From an uncultured Pseudoteredinibacter sp. (GTDB lineage: Bacteria; Pseudomonadota; Gammaproteobacteria; Pseudomonadales; Cellvibrionaceae): a DNA stretch of 64,000 nucleotides. Position 1 is the first letter of the stretch. The number at the start of each line of letters is the position of its first letter. Position numbers and translations under genes: made by a program. The notes beneath the pieces were generated by a model. The model searched no databases. It was not told where the DNA came from and was given only the letters and a program-made list of their open reading frames with translations. This document shows positions 51,396-59,477 of the stretch, piece after piece. Location of the stretch: NCBI RefSeq assembly GCF_947502065.1, contig NZ_CANMYE010000001.1, forward strand, positions 1,302,001-1,366,000. Direction: 5' to 3'.

Positions 51396-52256
51396 TTACA
51401 GGGGCTCGTCGATCACCCCATTTACCAAGGTGCCCACCCCTTCTACTTCTACCTTAATTTCGTCTCCCGGTACTAAGTACCTAGGAGGATCGAAGCGTGC
51501 TCCAGCGCCATTGGGCGTACCTGTAGCAATGACATCACCGGGTTTAAGATGATAAAACTTCGAAAGATAGCTAATGATATATTTAAAGGGGAACATCATA
51601 CTAGCGGTAGTGTCATCTTGGCGTAATTCACCGTTTACCCAGGTGCGCACGCGCATATCTTCGTATTGCTCGGGGGTAAATTCATCGGCGCTGACCATCC
51701 AGGGGCCAATACTGCCGGAATTAATAAAGTTTTTACCTTGGGTAACATTAAATTTTGCGTGACGTACCCAATCTCTTAAGGTGCCCTCGTTCATAATGCT
51801 CAACCCGGCAATATGTTCATAGGCGTCTTCCTCCGCAATACGACGCCCCGCTTTGCCAATAATAATGACAATTTCACCCTCATAATCTAACTGATCGGAT
51901 TCAGGTGGGCGCCACAAAGGCTGACTGTGCGCGGTAAAGGAGTCGCTCGTGCGCATAAACAAGCTAGGAAACTTCGGCTGCTTAGAGCCATCTTTGTATT
52001 CGGCATTGCGATTTGCATAGTTCACACCAATACAGGCGATCTTTTCTGGTGTTAACACCGGCTGCAACAGCTCAACGTCAGATAATGCACAATCGCTGCT
52101 GGCAACAGCTGCAAGCGATTTGGCCTCCTCTAAACACCCCTCCCTAAGGGCCGAAAACAGGCTTCCCCCGAGTTTTTGACCTAAATCTACAATTCCATCC
52201 TCTTTGAGCACGCCCCAGCTAACTTCGTCCGCCTTTTTAAAGCTAATAAAACGCAT
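51396..52256 (-). CDS. hpaG: Fumarylacetoacetate-hydrolase-family HpaG-like enzyme
   Basis: The 286-residue protein is a single FAH-fold domain with the metal-binding set GVNYANRN..., YEGEIVIIIGKAGRRI and DVIATGTPNGAG. In the pathway HpaG decarboxylates 5-oxo-pent-3-ene-1,2,5-tricarboxylate and isomerises the product. The E. coli HpaG is a duplicated protein of about 430 residues; this copy is one domain, so it may do both steps as a homo-oligomer or need a second gene. It starts next to a palindrome and is divergent from hpaE. Confidence 0.85.
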   Translation of the reverse strand: MRFISFKKADEVSWGVLKEDGIVDLGQKLGGSLFSALREGCLEEAKSLAAVASSDCALSDVELLQPVLTPEKIACIGVNYANRNAEYKDGSKQPKFPSLFMRTSDSFTAHSQPLWRPPESDQLDYEGEIVIIIGKAGRRIAEEDAYEHIAGLSIMNEGTLRDWVRHAKFNVTQGKNFINSGSIGPWMVSADEFTPEQYEDMRVRTWVNGELRQDDTTASMMFPFKYIISYLSKFYHLKPGDVIATGTPNGAGARFDPPRYLVPGDEIKVEVEGVGTLVNGVIDEPL

Positions 52257-52281
52257 CTTTCCACCTTTGAAAGCAATTTAT

Positions 52282-52297
52282 AATTAACATGTTAATT
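52282..52297. promoter_or_regulatory. Perfect palindromic operator, hpaG side
   Basis: AATTAACATGTTAATT is a perfect 16-base palindrome 26 bases upstream of the hpaG start. Being MarR-like in size and symmetry and shared with the other arm of the divergent region, it is a probable HpaR site. Confidence 0.78.
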
Positions 52298-52372
52298 TAT
52301 ATTTAAGGGGAATAGCAAGTTTGGCAGCCTATGCAGCGCGTTATTCGCTAATAAAAATGGGCTTGCGGTGAA

Positions 52373-52405
52373 TATAATTAACATGTTAACTTAAATAACA
52401 CGTTA
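52373..52405 (+). promoter_or_regulatory. hpaE promoter and second HpaR operator
   Basis: TATAAT at 52373-52378 is a perfect -10 box, and it is abutted by TTAACATGTTAA (52378-52389), the core of the palindrome found on the hpaG side. A third weaker copy TAACACGTTA follows at 52396-52405. The overlap of the -10 with the palindrome fits repression. No good -35 element was found. Confidence 0.72.
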
Positions 52406-52425
52406 ATCAAATCCATGGAGTTACC

Positions 52426-53958
52426 ATGTCTAGCTTTGCTCAGAACCAAGAGTCGGCAGCACGCTATTTAGAGCGCTTTCACAGCCAGAGCACAGGCCAC
52501 TTTATTAATGGCGAATTTGTCTTGCCGAACAGCGCTACAACTTATGAAAACCTGAGTCCTAGCGATAATCAGAGCATGGGCAGAGTTGTTGCCGGCACTG
52601 CAGAAGATATGGATGCGGCGTGCCAGGCCGCGGCAGACGCCTTTCCCGAATGGCGAGATATGCCCGGTCAAGAGCGCAAAAAACTGCTGAATCATTTTGC
52701 CGATTTGATCGAGGCCAGAGCTGAAGAGATAGCCCTAGTAGAATCCTCTGACTGTGGCCAGGCGATTCGCTTTATGAAACAGGCCGCTATCCGAGGGGCC
52801 GCCAACTTTCGATTCTTTGCCGATAAAGCCCCGGAAGCCCAAAATGGCTTAGCACTTCACCAGGCTGAACATACCAATTACACCCTTCGCAGCCCAATTG
52901 GTCCAGTAGGCATTATCACACCTTGGAACACGCCATTTATGTTGGCGACATGGAAAATAGCACCAGCTCTAGCAGCCGGCTGTACCATCGTTCATAAACC
53001 AGCGGAGCTCACCCCATTAAGTGCCATGCTGCTGGCCGAAATAGCTCAGGAAGCCGGCCTGCCAGCAGGTGTTTGGAATACCGTCAACGGGTATGGCGCA
53101 ACAGTAGGTAAGCGACTCAGTGAACACCCAGCCATACGAGCCGTGGCCCTGGTAGGTGAAAGTGCGACGGGCAGCCACATCATGCGCCAAGGTGCCGATA
53201 CTTTAAAGCGTGTGCATTTTGAGCTTGGTGGTAAAAACCCAGTCATCGTTTTTGACGATGCGGATTTCGAGCGCGCTTTAGATGCCGTCGTTTTTATGAT
53301 TTATAGCTTAAATGGCCAACGCTGCACGTCTTCTAGCCGCCTGCTCATTCAAAGCGGTATTAAAGATAAATTTTTAGCGGCTCTTGAGCAGCGAGTCAAA
53401 AACCTAAGCGTAGGTCATCCGCTCGATCCAGCAAGTGAAGTGGGCCCACTTGTGCACAAAGGGCATTATGAAAAAGTCATGTCTTATATGGATATCGTTA
53501 AGCAAGATGGGGCGACGGTAAAAGTGGGTGGGGTAGCTCGTAAAGATCTAGGGGATGGTAATTATGTTAGCCCGACCCTATTCACCGACGCGGATAACAC
53601 CATGCGAATCGCCCGTGAGGAAATTTTCGGTCCGGTATTAACTAGCATCGGTTTTGATACCGAAGACGAGGCCATCGCCTTAGCCAATGATACCGAGTAT
53701 GGCTTATCCGGGTATATATGGACAGAAAGCAGTGGTCGAGCAATGAGAATGGCTAGAGCGGTAGAAGCCGGAATGCTTTGGGTTAACTCGGAAAATAATC
53801 GCAACCTGCCCTCACCTTTTGGTGGCATAAAAATGTCTGGCATTGGTCGTGATGGTGGTGACTATAGTTTTGATTTTTATATGGAGACCAAAAACATATG
53901 TATTGCGCATGGAACTCACAAGGTACCGGTCTTGGGTGGCGAGTTACCATTGAAGTGA
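52426..53958 (+). CDS. hpaE: 5-carboxymethyl-2-hydroxymuconate semialdehyde dehydrogenase
   Basis: The 510-residue NAD-dependent aldehyde dehydrogenase has the glutamate motif VHFELGGKNP and the catalytic cysteine in LNGQRCTSSSR, plus TPWNTPFMLATWKIAPALAAG for NAD binding. Its length and position with hpaD, hpaF, hpaH and hpaI identify it as HpaE, which oxidises the ring-cleavage semialdehyde. It is the first gene of the plus-strand arm, 20 bases after the operator. Confidence 0.93.
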   Translation: MSSFAQNQESAARYLERFHSQSTGHFINGEFVLPNSATTYENLSPSDNQSMGRVVAGTAEDMDAACQAAADAFPEWRDMPGQERKKLLNHFADLIEARAEEIALVESSDCGQAIRFMKQAAIRGAANFRFFADKAPEAQNGLALHQAEHTNYTLRSPIGPVGIITPWNTPFMLATWKIAPALAAGCTIVHKPAELTPLSAMLLAEIAQEAGLPAGVWNTVNGYGATVGKRLSEHPAIRAVALVGESATGSHIMRQGADTLKRVHFELGGKNPVIVFDDADFERALDAVVFMIYSLNGQRCTSSSRLLIQSGIKDKFLAALEQRVKNLSVGHPLDPASEVGPLVHKGHYEKVMSYMDIVKQDGATVKVGGVARKDLGDGNYVSPTLFTDADNTMRIAREEIFGPVLTSIGFDTEDEAIALANDTEYGLSGYIWTESSGRAMRMARAVEAGMLWVNSENNRNLPSPFGGIKMSGIGRDGGDYSFDFYMETKNICIAHGTHKVPVLGGELPLK

Positions 53959-54015
53959 TAGCCAACGATAAGACGTAGTTAGCCCTTAGTATCGAAATCA
54001 GAGCATGAGACCATT

Positions 54016-55104
54016 ATGAAACAACCGATTTTAGGCCTAGTCAGCACAGCGATAATTGCAGCGCTCGCACTAGGAATAATTGCTTTATCAGAACCGTCAT
54101 TTTTTATGGGTTGGCTTTCTTTTGCGGTAATGGCCTGCATCCCCACCCAAATCATCGCGGCCTTTGTGTGGGGGCCATTATTTGAAAATATGCCAACCGT
54201 CAGCAAAGGCTGTATTCAAACCGCCATCAGCCTGTTAGGTGGATTAATCTTTGGCTCCGCCTTACACTTTTTAGCTGGGCAAGGTTTTGGCCCAACACCC
54301 CAACTGATGATGCTAACAATTGTCACTGTTATCGCTACATTTTGGATTATGGTGGCTTGGAATGCTTGGCCCTTTGCCGCAATAATCCAGTCTCCGATTG
54401 CCTTGGGTATTGTTATTCTTTGTTCAGCCTATGTTTTAGCCTACGGCGTTTTCATCAGTCTGTTTAATTTCCACTTTTTAGCTGGAGCAGAAATCTATAT
54501 TAGCAGCTTGGAAACAGATGGTTTATTTTCGGCCTGGCCAGTTTTAGCCTATCTGGTTACCACCGTCGCTATAATAATGCTGTGCTTGTTACTCGACTTT
54601 TACCCAGTAAGCCTATTATCCCTTGAGGGATCTAAAGCGGCCATTGTTAATAGCCTCTGGATATTGGCCTTAGCTGCAATTCCCTTTTATGGTTTTGTTT
54701 ATATTGCGGGATTCGACCCTGTTAAATATATGGTACGTGGTCCGGTCAGCTTTATTTTCGGAGCTTTTATTGTGCTTAATCTCTTGGAGAATAGCCTATT
54801 TGGAAATCATCGAGCGATTATCAAAGCGCTACTCTCAGTGCTCTTGGCACTGGTGCTAGCTTTTACCATGCAGCTGATTTATCAGGCCTTTGCCCAGTGG
54901 CTAAATCCAGATATCAATTCTGGGCTACCTGACTATCAATTAGAGCTTTGGTTGGCAAACGCCATGCTGGCGATTACCTTTCCATTGATTGTGATGTTCA
55001 GCGATTTCTTTGGTTTATGGCCATTTCGACAAATTCGAAACGAACAAACAACGACTGATTCGCCAAGTGTTAATGACACACTAAAAACAGAAATTCAAAA
55101 CTAG
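54016..55104 (+). CDS. Unknown membrane protein embedded in the hpa operon
   Basis: The 362-residue protein has about ten predicted membrane helices, with conserved-looking FVWGPLFENMPTVSKGC and MVAWNAWPFAAIIQSPIALG. It does not match MFS or other transporters I know. It lies between hpaE (57 bases) and hpaD (10 bases, AGGAG before it), so it is co-transcribed with the pathway. The likely role is uptake of homoprotocatechuate or export of an intermediate, purely by position. Confidence 0.75.
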   Translation: MKQPILGLVSTAIIAALALGIIALSEPSFFMGWLSFAVMACIPTQIIAAFVWGPLFENMPTVSKGCIQTAISLLGGLIFGSALHFLAGQGFGPTPQLMMLTIVTVIATFWIMVAWNAWPFAAIIQSPIALGIVILCSAYVLAYGVFISLFNFHFLAGAEIYISSLETDGLFSAWPVLAYLVTTVAIIMLCLLLDFYPVSLLSLEGSKAAIVNSLWILALAAIPFYGFVYIAGFDPVKYMVRGPVSFIFGAFIVLNLLENSLFGNHRAIIKALLSVLLALVLAFTMQLIYQAFAQWLNPDINSGLPDYQLELWLANAMLAITFPLIVMFSDFFGLWPFRQIRNEQTTTDSPSVNDTLKTEIQN

Positions 55105-55114
55105 GAGTATTAAC

Positions 55115-55966
55115 ATGGGGCAAATATCTTTAGCGGCAAAAATTACTCATGTTCCTTCAATGTATCTCTCCGAGATGGATGGGCCCAATAAAGGTTGTCG
55201 CGAAGCAGCCATCAACGGTCACAAAGAAATCGCCCAGCGTTGTCGTGATGCAGGCGTCGATACCCTGCTGGTATTTGATACCCACTGGCTGGTCAATGCG
55301 GGCTACCATATTAACTGCGCTGAGACTTTCTCTGGGGTATACACGAGTAACGAACTGCCCCATTTTATTAAAAACCTTCCCTATGACTACAAGGGTAATA
55401 GAGCATTAGGTCATCTCTTAGCGGATGCTGCAACAGAGGCAGGAATCCTCACCCGAGCCCACAGCGATACCAGTTTGCCTTTAGAGTACGGAACCCTAGT
55501 GCCAATGAGGTATATGAACGACGATAATCATTTTAAGGTGGTTTCTGTTTCTGCGATGTGCCAAGTGCACAACTTAGAAGATAGTCGACGACTTGGCGCT
55601 GCTTTTCGCGAAGCAATCGAAAAGGACTATGACGGCAATGTGGCGATACTCGCATCGGGCTCCTTATCCCATCGTTTTGCGCAGAACGGCGTATCTGAAG
55701 AATATCTTTTTAGAGTTTGGTCTGAGTTTTTAGAAACCACCGATCGAGAAGTTATCGATATGTGGAAAAACGGCGAGTGGCAACGCTTTACCCAGATGTT
55801 GCCTGAATACGCTGAAAAGTGTCACGGCGAAGGCTTTATGCACGATACGGCAATGTTATTAGGCGTATTAGGTTGGGATAAATATCAGGGCCAAGTAGAA
55901 GTAGTAACACCCTACTTTGGCAGCTCTGGTACTGGGCAGATCAATGCCGTCTTTCCAGTTGAATAA
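55115..55966 (+). CDS. hpaD: 3,4-dihydroxyphenylacetate 2,3-dioxygenase (LigB-type)
   Basis: The 283-residue extradiol dioxygenase is of the class III (LigB) fold: ITHVPSM (metal His near residue 12), FDTHWLV, LPLEYGTLVPM, and ILASGSLSHRF. It opens the ring of homoprotocatechuate between C2 and C3 with non-haem iron (or manganese). It matches HpaD/HpcB of E. coli in length and context, between a membrane protein and hpaF. Confidence 0.92.
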   Translation: MGQISLAAKITHVPSMYLSEMDGPNKGCREAAINGHKEIAQRCRDAGVDTLLVFDTHWLVNAGYHINCAETFSGVYTSNELPHFIKNLPYDYKGNRALGHLLADAATEAGILTRAHSDTSLPLEYGTLVPMRYMNDDNHFKVVSVSAMCQVHNLEDSRRLGAAFREAIEKDYDGNVAILASGSLSHRFAQNGVSEEYLFRVWSEFLETTDREVIDMWKNGEWQRFTQMLPEYAEKCHGEGFMHDTAMLLGVLGWDKYQGQVEVVTPYFGSSGTGQINAVFPVE

Positions 55967-56003
55967 TACATCTACCTGCAACGCTACGCTCTAGGATATA
56001 AAA

Positions 56004-56393
56004 ATGGCGCACTTTATTCTTGAATATTCAAGCAACCTTAGCCCTAGCGAGTTACAGTTTGAAAACTTGTTCGCTTCCTTACATGAGGCGGCCCTTGCTA
56101 CCGAGCTTTTTCCGGTAGCGGGCTTGCGCAGTCGCGCTCATTGTTGTGAGCATTTCCGAGTGGCTAATGGTGATCCAGACTTTGCCTTTATCCATTTGGA
56201 GGTTCGCCTTGGCGCTGGACGAAGTGGCGCGGAGAAACAAACGGCGGCCGATGCGATCTTTGCAGCACTTAGCAATCACTTAAAAGATCTCTATGAACAG
56301 AGAGCTTTGGCTATATCTTTTGAAATGAATGAATTGCCAGCAACCTTAAAGTTTAACCAGAACAACCTCAGAACTTATCTTGCAGAGCCCTAA
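56004..56393 (+). CDS. hpaF: 5-carboxymethyl-2-hydroxymuconate isomerase
   Basis: The 129-residue protein is a tautomerase-fold HpaF/HpcD: it starts MAHFILEYSSNLSP, with Pro/Ala near the amino end and the catalytic region FIHLEVRLGAGRS. It converts the enol acid to the oxo form before decarboxylation. AGGATA precedes the ATG. Same operon as hpaD. Confidence 0.9.
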   Translation: MAHFILEYSSNLSPSELQFENLFASLHEAALATELFPVAGLRSRAHCCEHFRVANGDPDFAFIHLEVRLGAGRSGAEKQTAADAIFAALSNHLKDLYEQRALAISFEMNELPATLKFNQNNLRTYLAEP

Positions 56394-56447
56394 GCCCTTT
56401 TTTAGAAAACAAACACTTGAAAACTTGCATCTAATACAGTGATTAAT

Positions 56448-57266
56448 ATGAGTGAACCGCTAACACTATCAACTTCCGAAATTAAGCATGCTGCCCAAGA
56501 ACTCTATCAAGCCGAACGTCAAGCGCAGCCTATAGATCCGATCAGTTTACGCTTCCCAGAAATGACCATTAGCGATAGCTATGCCATCCAAGAGCAGTGG
56601 GTGCAGCGTAAAATCGATGATGGCCAGCGGGTAGTCGGTTATAAAATTGGTTACACCTCTAGGGCCATGCAAAAAGCACTCAATATTAAAGAGCCCGATT
56701 ATGGTGTGCTATTGGAAGATATGGTTTTTGCTGATGGTAGTGATATTGAGGTCAGTCAATTTTGTGACCCGCGCATTGAAATGGAACTCGCGTTTATTCT
56801 GAAAGAAGAGCTTAGCGGTGAGAACGTCACTGTCTTTGATGTGCTCAATGCCACTGATTATGTGGTGCCAGCATTAGAAATTATCGCTGCTCGCAGTCAT
56901 CGCGTTCACCCAGAGACTCAATATAAACGCACCGTAAAAGACACTATTGCGGATAATGCAGGCAACGCAGGCATTATTATGGGCGGCCGCCCTATTAAAC
57001 CCGATGCCAAAGATCTACGCTGGTGCGGCGGCTTGTTGTATCTCAATGGTTTGCTGGAAGAAACCGGCTTGGCTGCTGCCGTCCTCAATCATCCAGCTAA
57101 TGGGGTTAGCTGGGTAGCAAAACGATTTGCGCCGCACGGGGTAAGCTTAAAATCTGGGCAAATCATTTTATCGGGCTCCTTTACCGCGCCAATAGCCGTA
57201 AAAGCGGGTGACACGATTCATGCTGATTACGGTCCATTAGGCGGAATCTCCTGCCACTTTGTATAG
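56448..57266 (+). CDS. hpaH: 2-oxo-hept-4-ene-1,7-dioate hydratase
   Basis: About 272 residues from ATG 56448. The protein belongs to the FAH-superfamily hydratases (MhpD/HpaH), with RVVGYKIGYTSRAMQKALNIKEPDYGVL, MELAFILKEEL and GVSLKSGQIILSGSFTAPIAV. It adds water to 2-oxo-hept-4-ene-1,7-dioate in the cytoplasm. An in-frame GTG three codons earlier is less likely. Operon order after hpaF is as in known clusters. Confidence 0.92.
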   Translation: MSEPLTLSTSEIKHAAQELYQAERQAQPIDPISLRFPEMTISDSYAIQEQWVQRKIDDGQRVVGYKIGYTSRAMQKALNIKEPDYGVLLEDMVFADGSDIEVSQFCDPRIEMELAFILKEELSGENVTVFDVLNATDYVVPALEIIAARSHRVHPETQYKRTVKDTIADNAGNAGIIMGGRPIKPDAKDLRWCGGLLYLNGLLEETGLAAAVLNHPANGVSWVAKRFAPHGVSLKSGQIILSGSFTAPIAVKAGDTIHADYGPLGGISCHFV

Positions 57267-57316
57267 CCCCAGCGGCGATGAGAAAAAATTTCTGGCACAA
57301 AACAAGGCGAGCGATA

Positions 57317-58141
57317 ATGAAATTAGAAGAGAACCAGTTTAAACAAAAGCTCAATGGTGGCGCCTGCCAGTTCGGTCTTTGGCTTGGGTTGCCCAATCCT
57401 ATTTGTGCGGAAATTGCCGCAACAGCAGGTTTCGACTGGCTGTTAATTGATGCAGAACATGCACCCTATTCCCTAAAAGATATTCAAGGGCAGCTGCAAG
57501 CTTTGGCCCCTTATCCCAGCAGTGCTTTGTTGCGGCCACCGGAAGGCAGTACCAGCAATATTAAGCAGCTTCTCGATTTAGGCTGCCAGACACTATTGAT
57601 TCCCATGGTGGAATCCGTCTTGCAAGCTAAACAACTTATTAATGCCATGTACTACCCGCCTAAAGGAGTGAGAGGTCTGGGTACTTCAATGGCAAGAGCC
57701 GCGAAATGGAATGGCATTAAAAACTACGTTGAGCAAGCCAATGATAATGTTTGTCTTATCCTACAAATAGAAACCCAGCAAGGACTGGAGCAGCTAGATG
57801 AGATTCTAGAGCTGCAAGACTTCGACGGGATTTTTATCGGCCCTTCAGATCTCTCTGCATCCTTAGGCTATATTGGTCAACCCAACCACCCAGATGTGGT
57901 CGACAAAATTGAACAAGCCATTTCAAAAATTAAATCTAAGGGCAAAGCTTGCGGCTTACTATCGGTCGATACCAGTATGACCCGACATTACGAGAAGCTA
58001 GGCGTCGATTTTATTGGGCTTGGTGTCGATGCTGCCTTATTGGCTCAATCCTTACGTTCACTCTCTGCGGAGTTTTGTGGACATGCTAGTAATAACATCA
58101 GTAGTGATAAGGATACTAATAACAAGCATGCCGGATATTGA
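57317..58141 (+). CDS. hpaI: 4-hydroxy-2-oxo-heptane-1,7-dioate aldolase
   Basis: The 274-residue class II aldolase of the HpcH/HpaI family shows WLLIDAEHAPYS, LIPMVESVLQAKQ, GVRGLGTSMARA, LILQIETQQGL and GIFIGPSDLSASLG, including the metal Glu/Asp pair. It splits 4-hydroxy-2-oxo-heptanedioate into pyruvate and succinic semialdehyde, ending the pathway. ATG 57317 follows AAGGCGAG; an earlier in-frame ATG 13 codons before adds a basic extension and is not preferred. Confidence 0.92.
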   Translation: MKLEENQFKQKLNGGACQFGLWLGLPNPICAEIAATAGFDWLLIDAEHAPYSLKDIQGQLQALAPYPSSALLRPPEGSTSNIKQLLDLGCQTLLIPMVESVLQAKQLINAMYYPPKGVRGLGTSMARAAKWNGIKNYVEQANDNVCLILQIETQQGLEQLDEILELQDFDGIFIGPSDLSASLGYIGQPNHPDVVDKIEQAISKIKSKGKACGLLSVDTSMTRHYEKLGVDFIGLGVDAALLAQSLRSLSAEFCGHASNNISSDKDTNNKHAGY

Positions 58142-58152
58142 TTGCTCGGTGT

Positions 58153-58368
58153 ATGTATAACTGTAACTGCAAAAACTACCCCTATTGCTTTGAACCACAG
58201 CATCATGATGAGCTGGTCTTACTGCTTAGCACCCTAAAACATATGGGGGAAAGCCACGGAATTGAGCTCGTTCATTGCCCTGTCTGTGGGCAAAGTTACA
58301 AAATAGAACAGTTAAAAATGGGCACACTCGTTACCAAGCATCAGAATCCACACTCTGTCTGTTTTTAG
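58153..58368 (+). CDS. Small cysteine-rich (zinc-binding?) protein
   Basis: A possible 71-residue product from ATG 58153, or 76 residues from a TTG at 58138 that overlaps the hpaI stop. It contains C-N-C-K-N-Y-P-Y-C near the start and CPVC later, giving a four- or five-cysteine set that could bind zinc. No family recognised. The gene follows hpaI directly. Reality of the gene is not certain; composition looks protein-like. Confidence 0.48.
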   Translation: MYNCNCKNYPYCFEPQHHDELVLLLSTLKHMGESHGIELVHCPVCGQSYKIEQLKMGTLVTKHQNPHSVCF

Positions 58369-58502
58369 GCGAAGCGGCTGCTTCCAGCATGATTCAAGCT
58401 AAAACTGGAGTAAAGCACAAAATTCTCTTTAATTATTTCTTGTATTCTCCTCACTGTATAACTACAGTTAGCCCTGTTACTAAGGATAAGTAAGAGGCTA
58501 GC

Positions 58503-59474
58503 ATGACTGGGCTCCAACACTGGTCTACAAGCCTCAATGCCTACCCAAGCTTGGATTTAGATCAGCAAAGCACAAAACTGGATGCGTTGTTTAAGCAGGC
58601 TTTACAATATAAAAGCGTGCTCGAAACCCTTCTTAGCATCACTGATGACTTTGTTTATATCAAAGATGCACGACATAAGTTTATGTTTGCCAGCGACGCC
58701 TTTGCACGCCTTACGGGTCATGAGCAATGGCGTGAACTACAAGGCAAAGACGACTTCGATATCTTCCCTAAAGAGCATGCCGAGCTTTATTTTGAGCACG
58801 AGCAAGGTGTTATTAACAAGGGCATTAGCCTTGCTCAGCATGAAGAACCCTACTACTTGCCCAGCGGCGAACTCGGCTGGGTGAGCAGCACCAAAAATCC
58901 AGTATTTGACGACAAGGGCAAGGTCATAGGCCTCATTGGTATTAGTAAAGACATTACCCAGATAAAGCGGCACCAAGAATTAATTGCCCATCAAGCTACC
59001 CATGATTGTTTAACTGATGTCTACAACCGAAAGGCGTTCTATGATTTTGGTGAAACCATGTGGGCTAAATTGCAGCGCGATAAAACTGAATCTACCCTGC
59101 TATTTATGGATCTCAATGAGTTCAAACAAGTTAATGATCGCTTAGGGCATCAAGTTGGCGACAAAATACTCTGCCGCTTTGCGAGTTTTCTTAAAGAGGA
59201 ATGCAGGGATTCTGATCTTTTGGCTCGACTAGGTGGAGATGAATTCGTTATCTATATGGGCGGCGATAAAGACGCTGCGCTTAGTTTAGCGCGAAGATTG
59301 ATTAGCGCTTCACACAAAGAAGAATTGTTAGGCTGCGCAATTAGTATTGGTATTGCGCATAGCAGCAATGCCGAAAATTTGGCCGAGCTGGTAAAACATG
59401 CCGACGAGGCGATGTATAAAGCTAAACGAAGTAAATCTCAGCAATATTGTTTTTATCCATTTTTAAGAGCCTAA
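58503..59474 (+). CDS. PAS-GGDEF diguanylate cyclase next to H-NOX locus
   Basis: The 323-residue protein has a PAS domain (about 40-160, LLSITDDFVYIKDARHKFMFASDAFARLTGHEQW, then ISKDITQIKRHQ) and a GGDEF domain (about 165-320) with DFV..TDVYNRKAF and the active-site loop LARLGGDEFVIYMG. It should synthesise cyclic di-GMP. It is convergent with the degenerate HD-GYP regulator, three bases apart at the ends, which suggests a shared regulatory neighbourhood with the NO-sensing genes. Confidence 0.9.
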   Translation: MTGLQHWSTSLNAYPSLDLDQQSTKLDALFKQALQYKSVLETLLSITDDFVYIKDARHKFMFASDAFARLTGHEQWRELQGKDDFDIFPKEHAELYFEHEQGVINKGISLAQHEEPYYLPSGELGWVSSTKNPVFDDKGKVIGLIGISKDITQIKRHQELIAHQATHDCLTDVYNRKAFYDFGETMWAKLQRDKTESTLLFMDLNEFKQVNDRLGHQVGDKILCRFASFLKEECRDSDLLARLGGDEFVIYMGGDKDAALSLARRLISASHKEELLGCAISIGIAHSSNAENLAELVKHADEAMYKAKRSKSQQYCFYPFLRA

Positions 59475-59477
59475 AAA

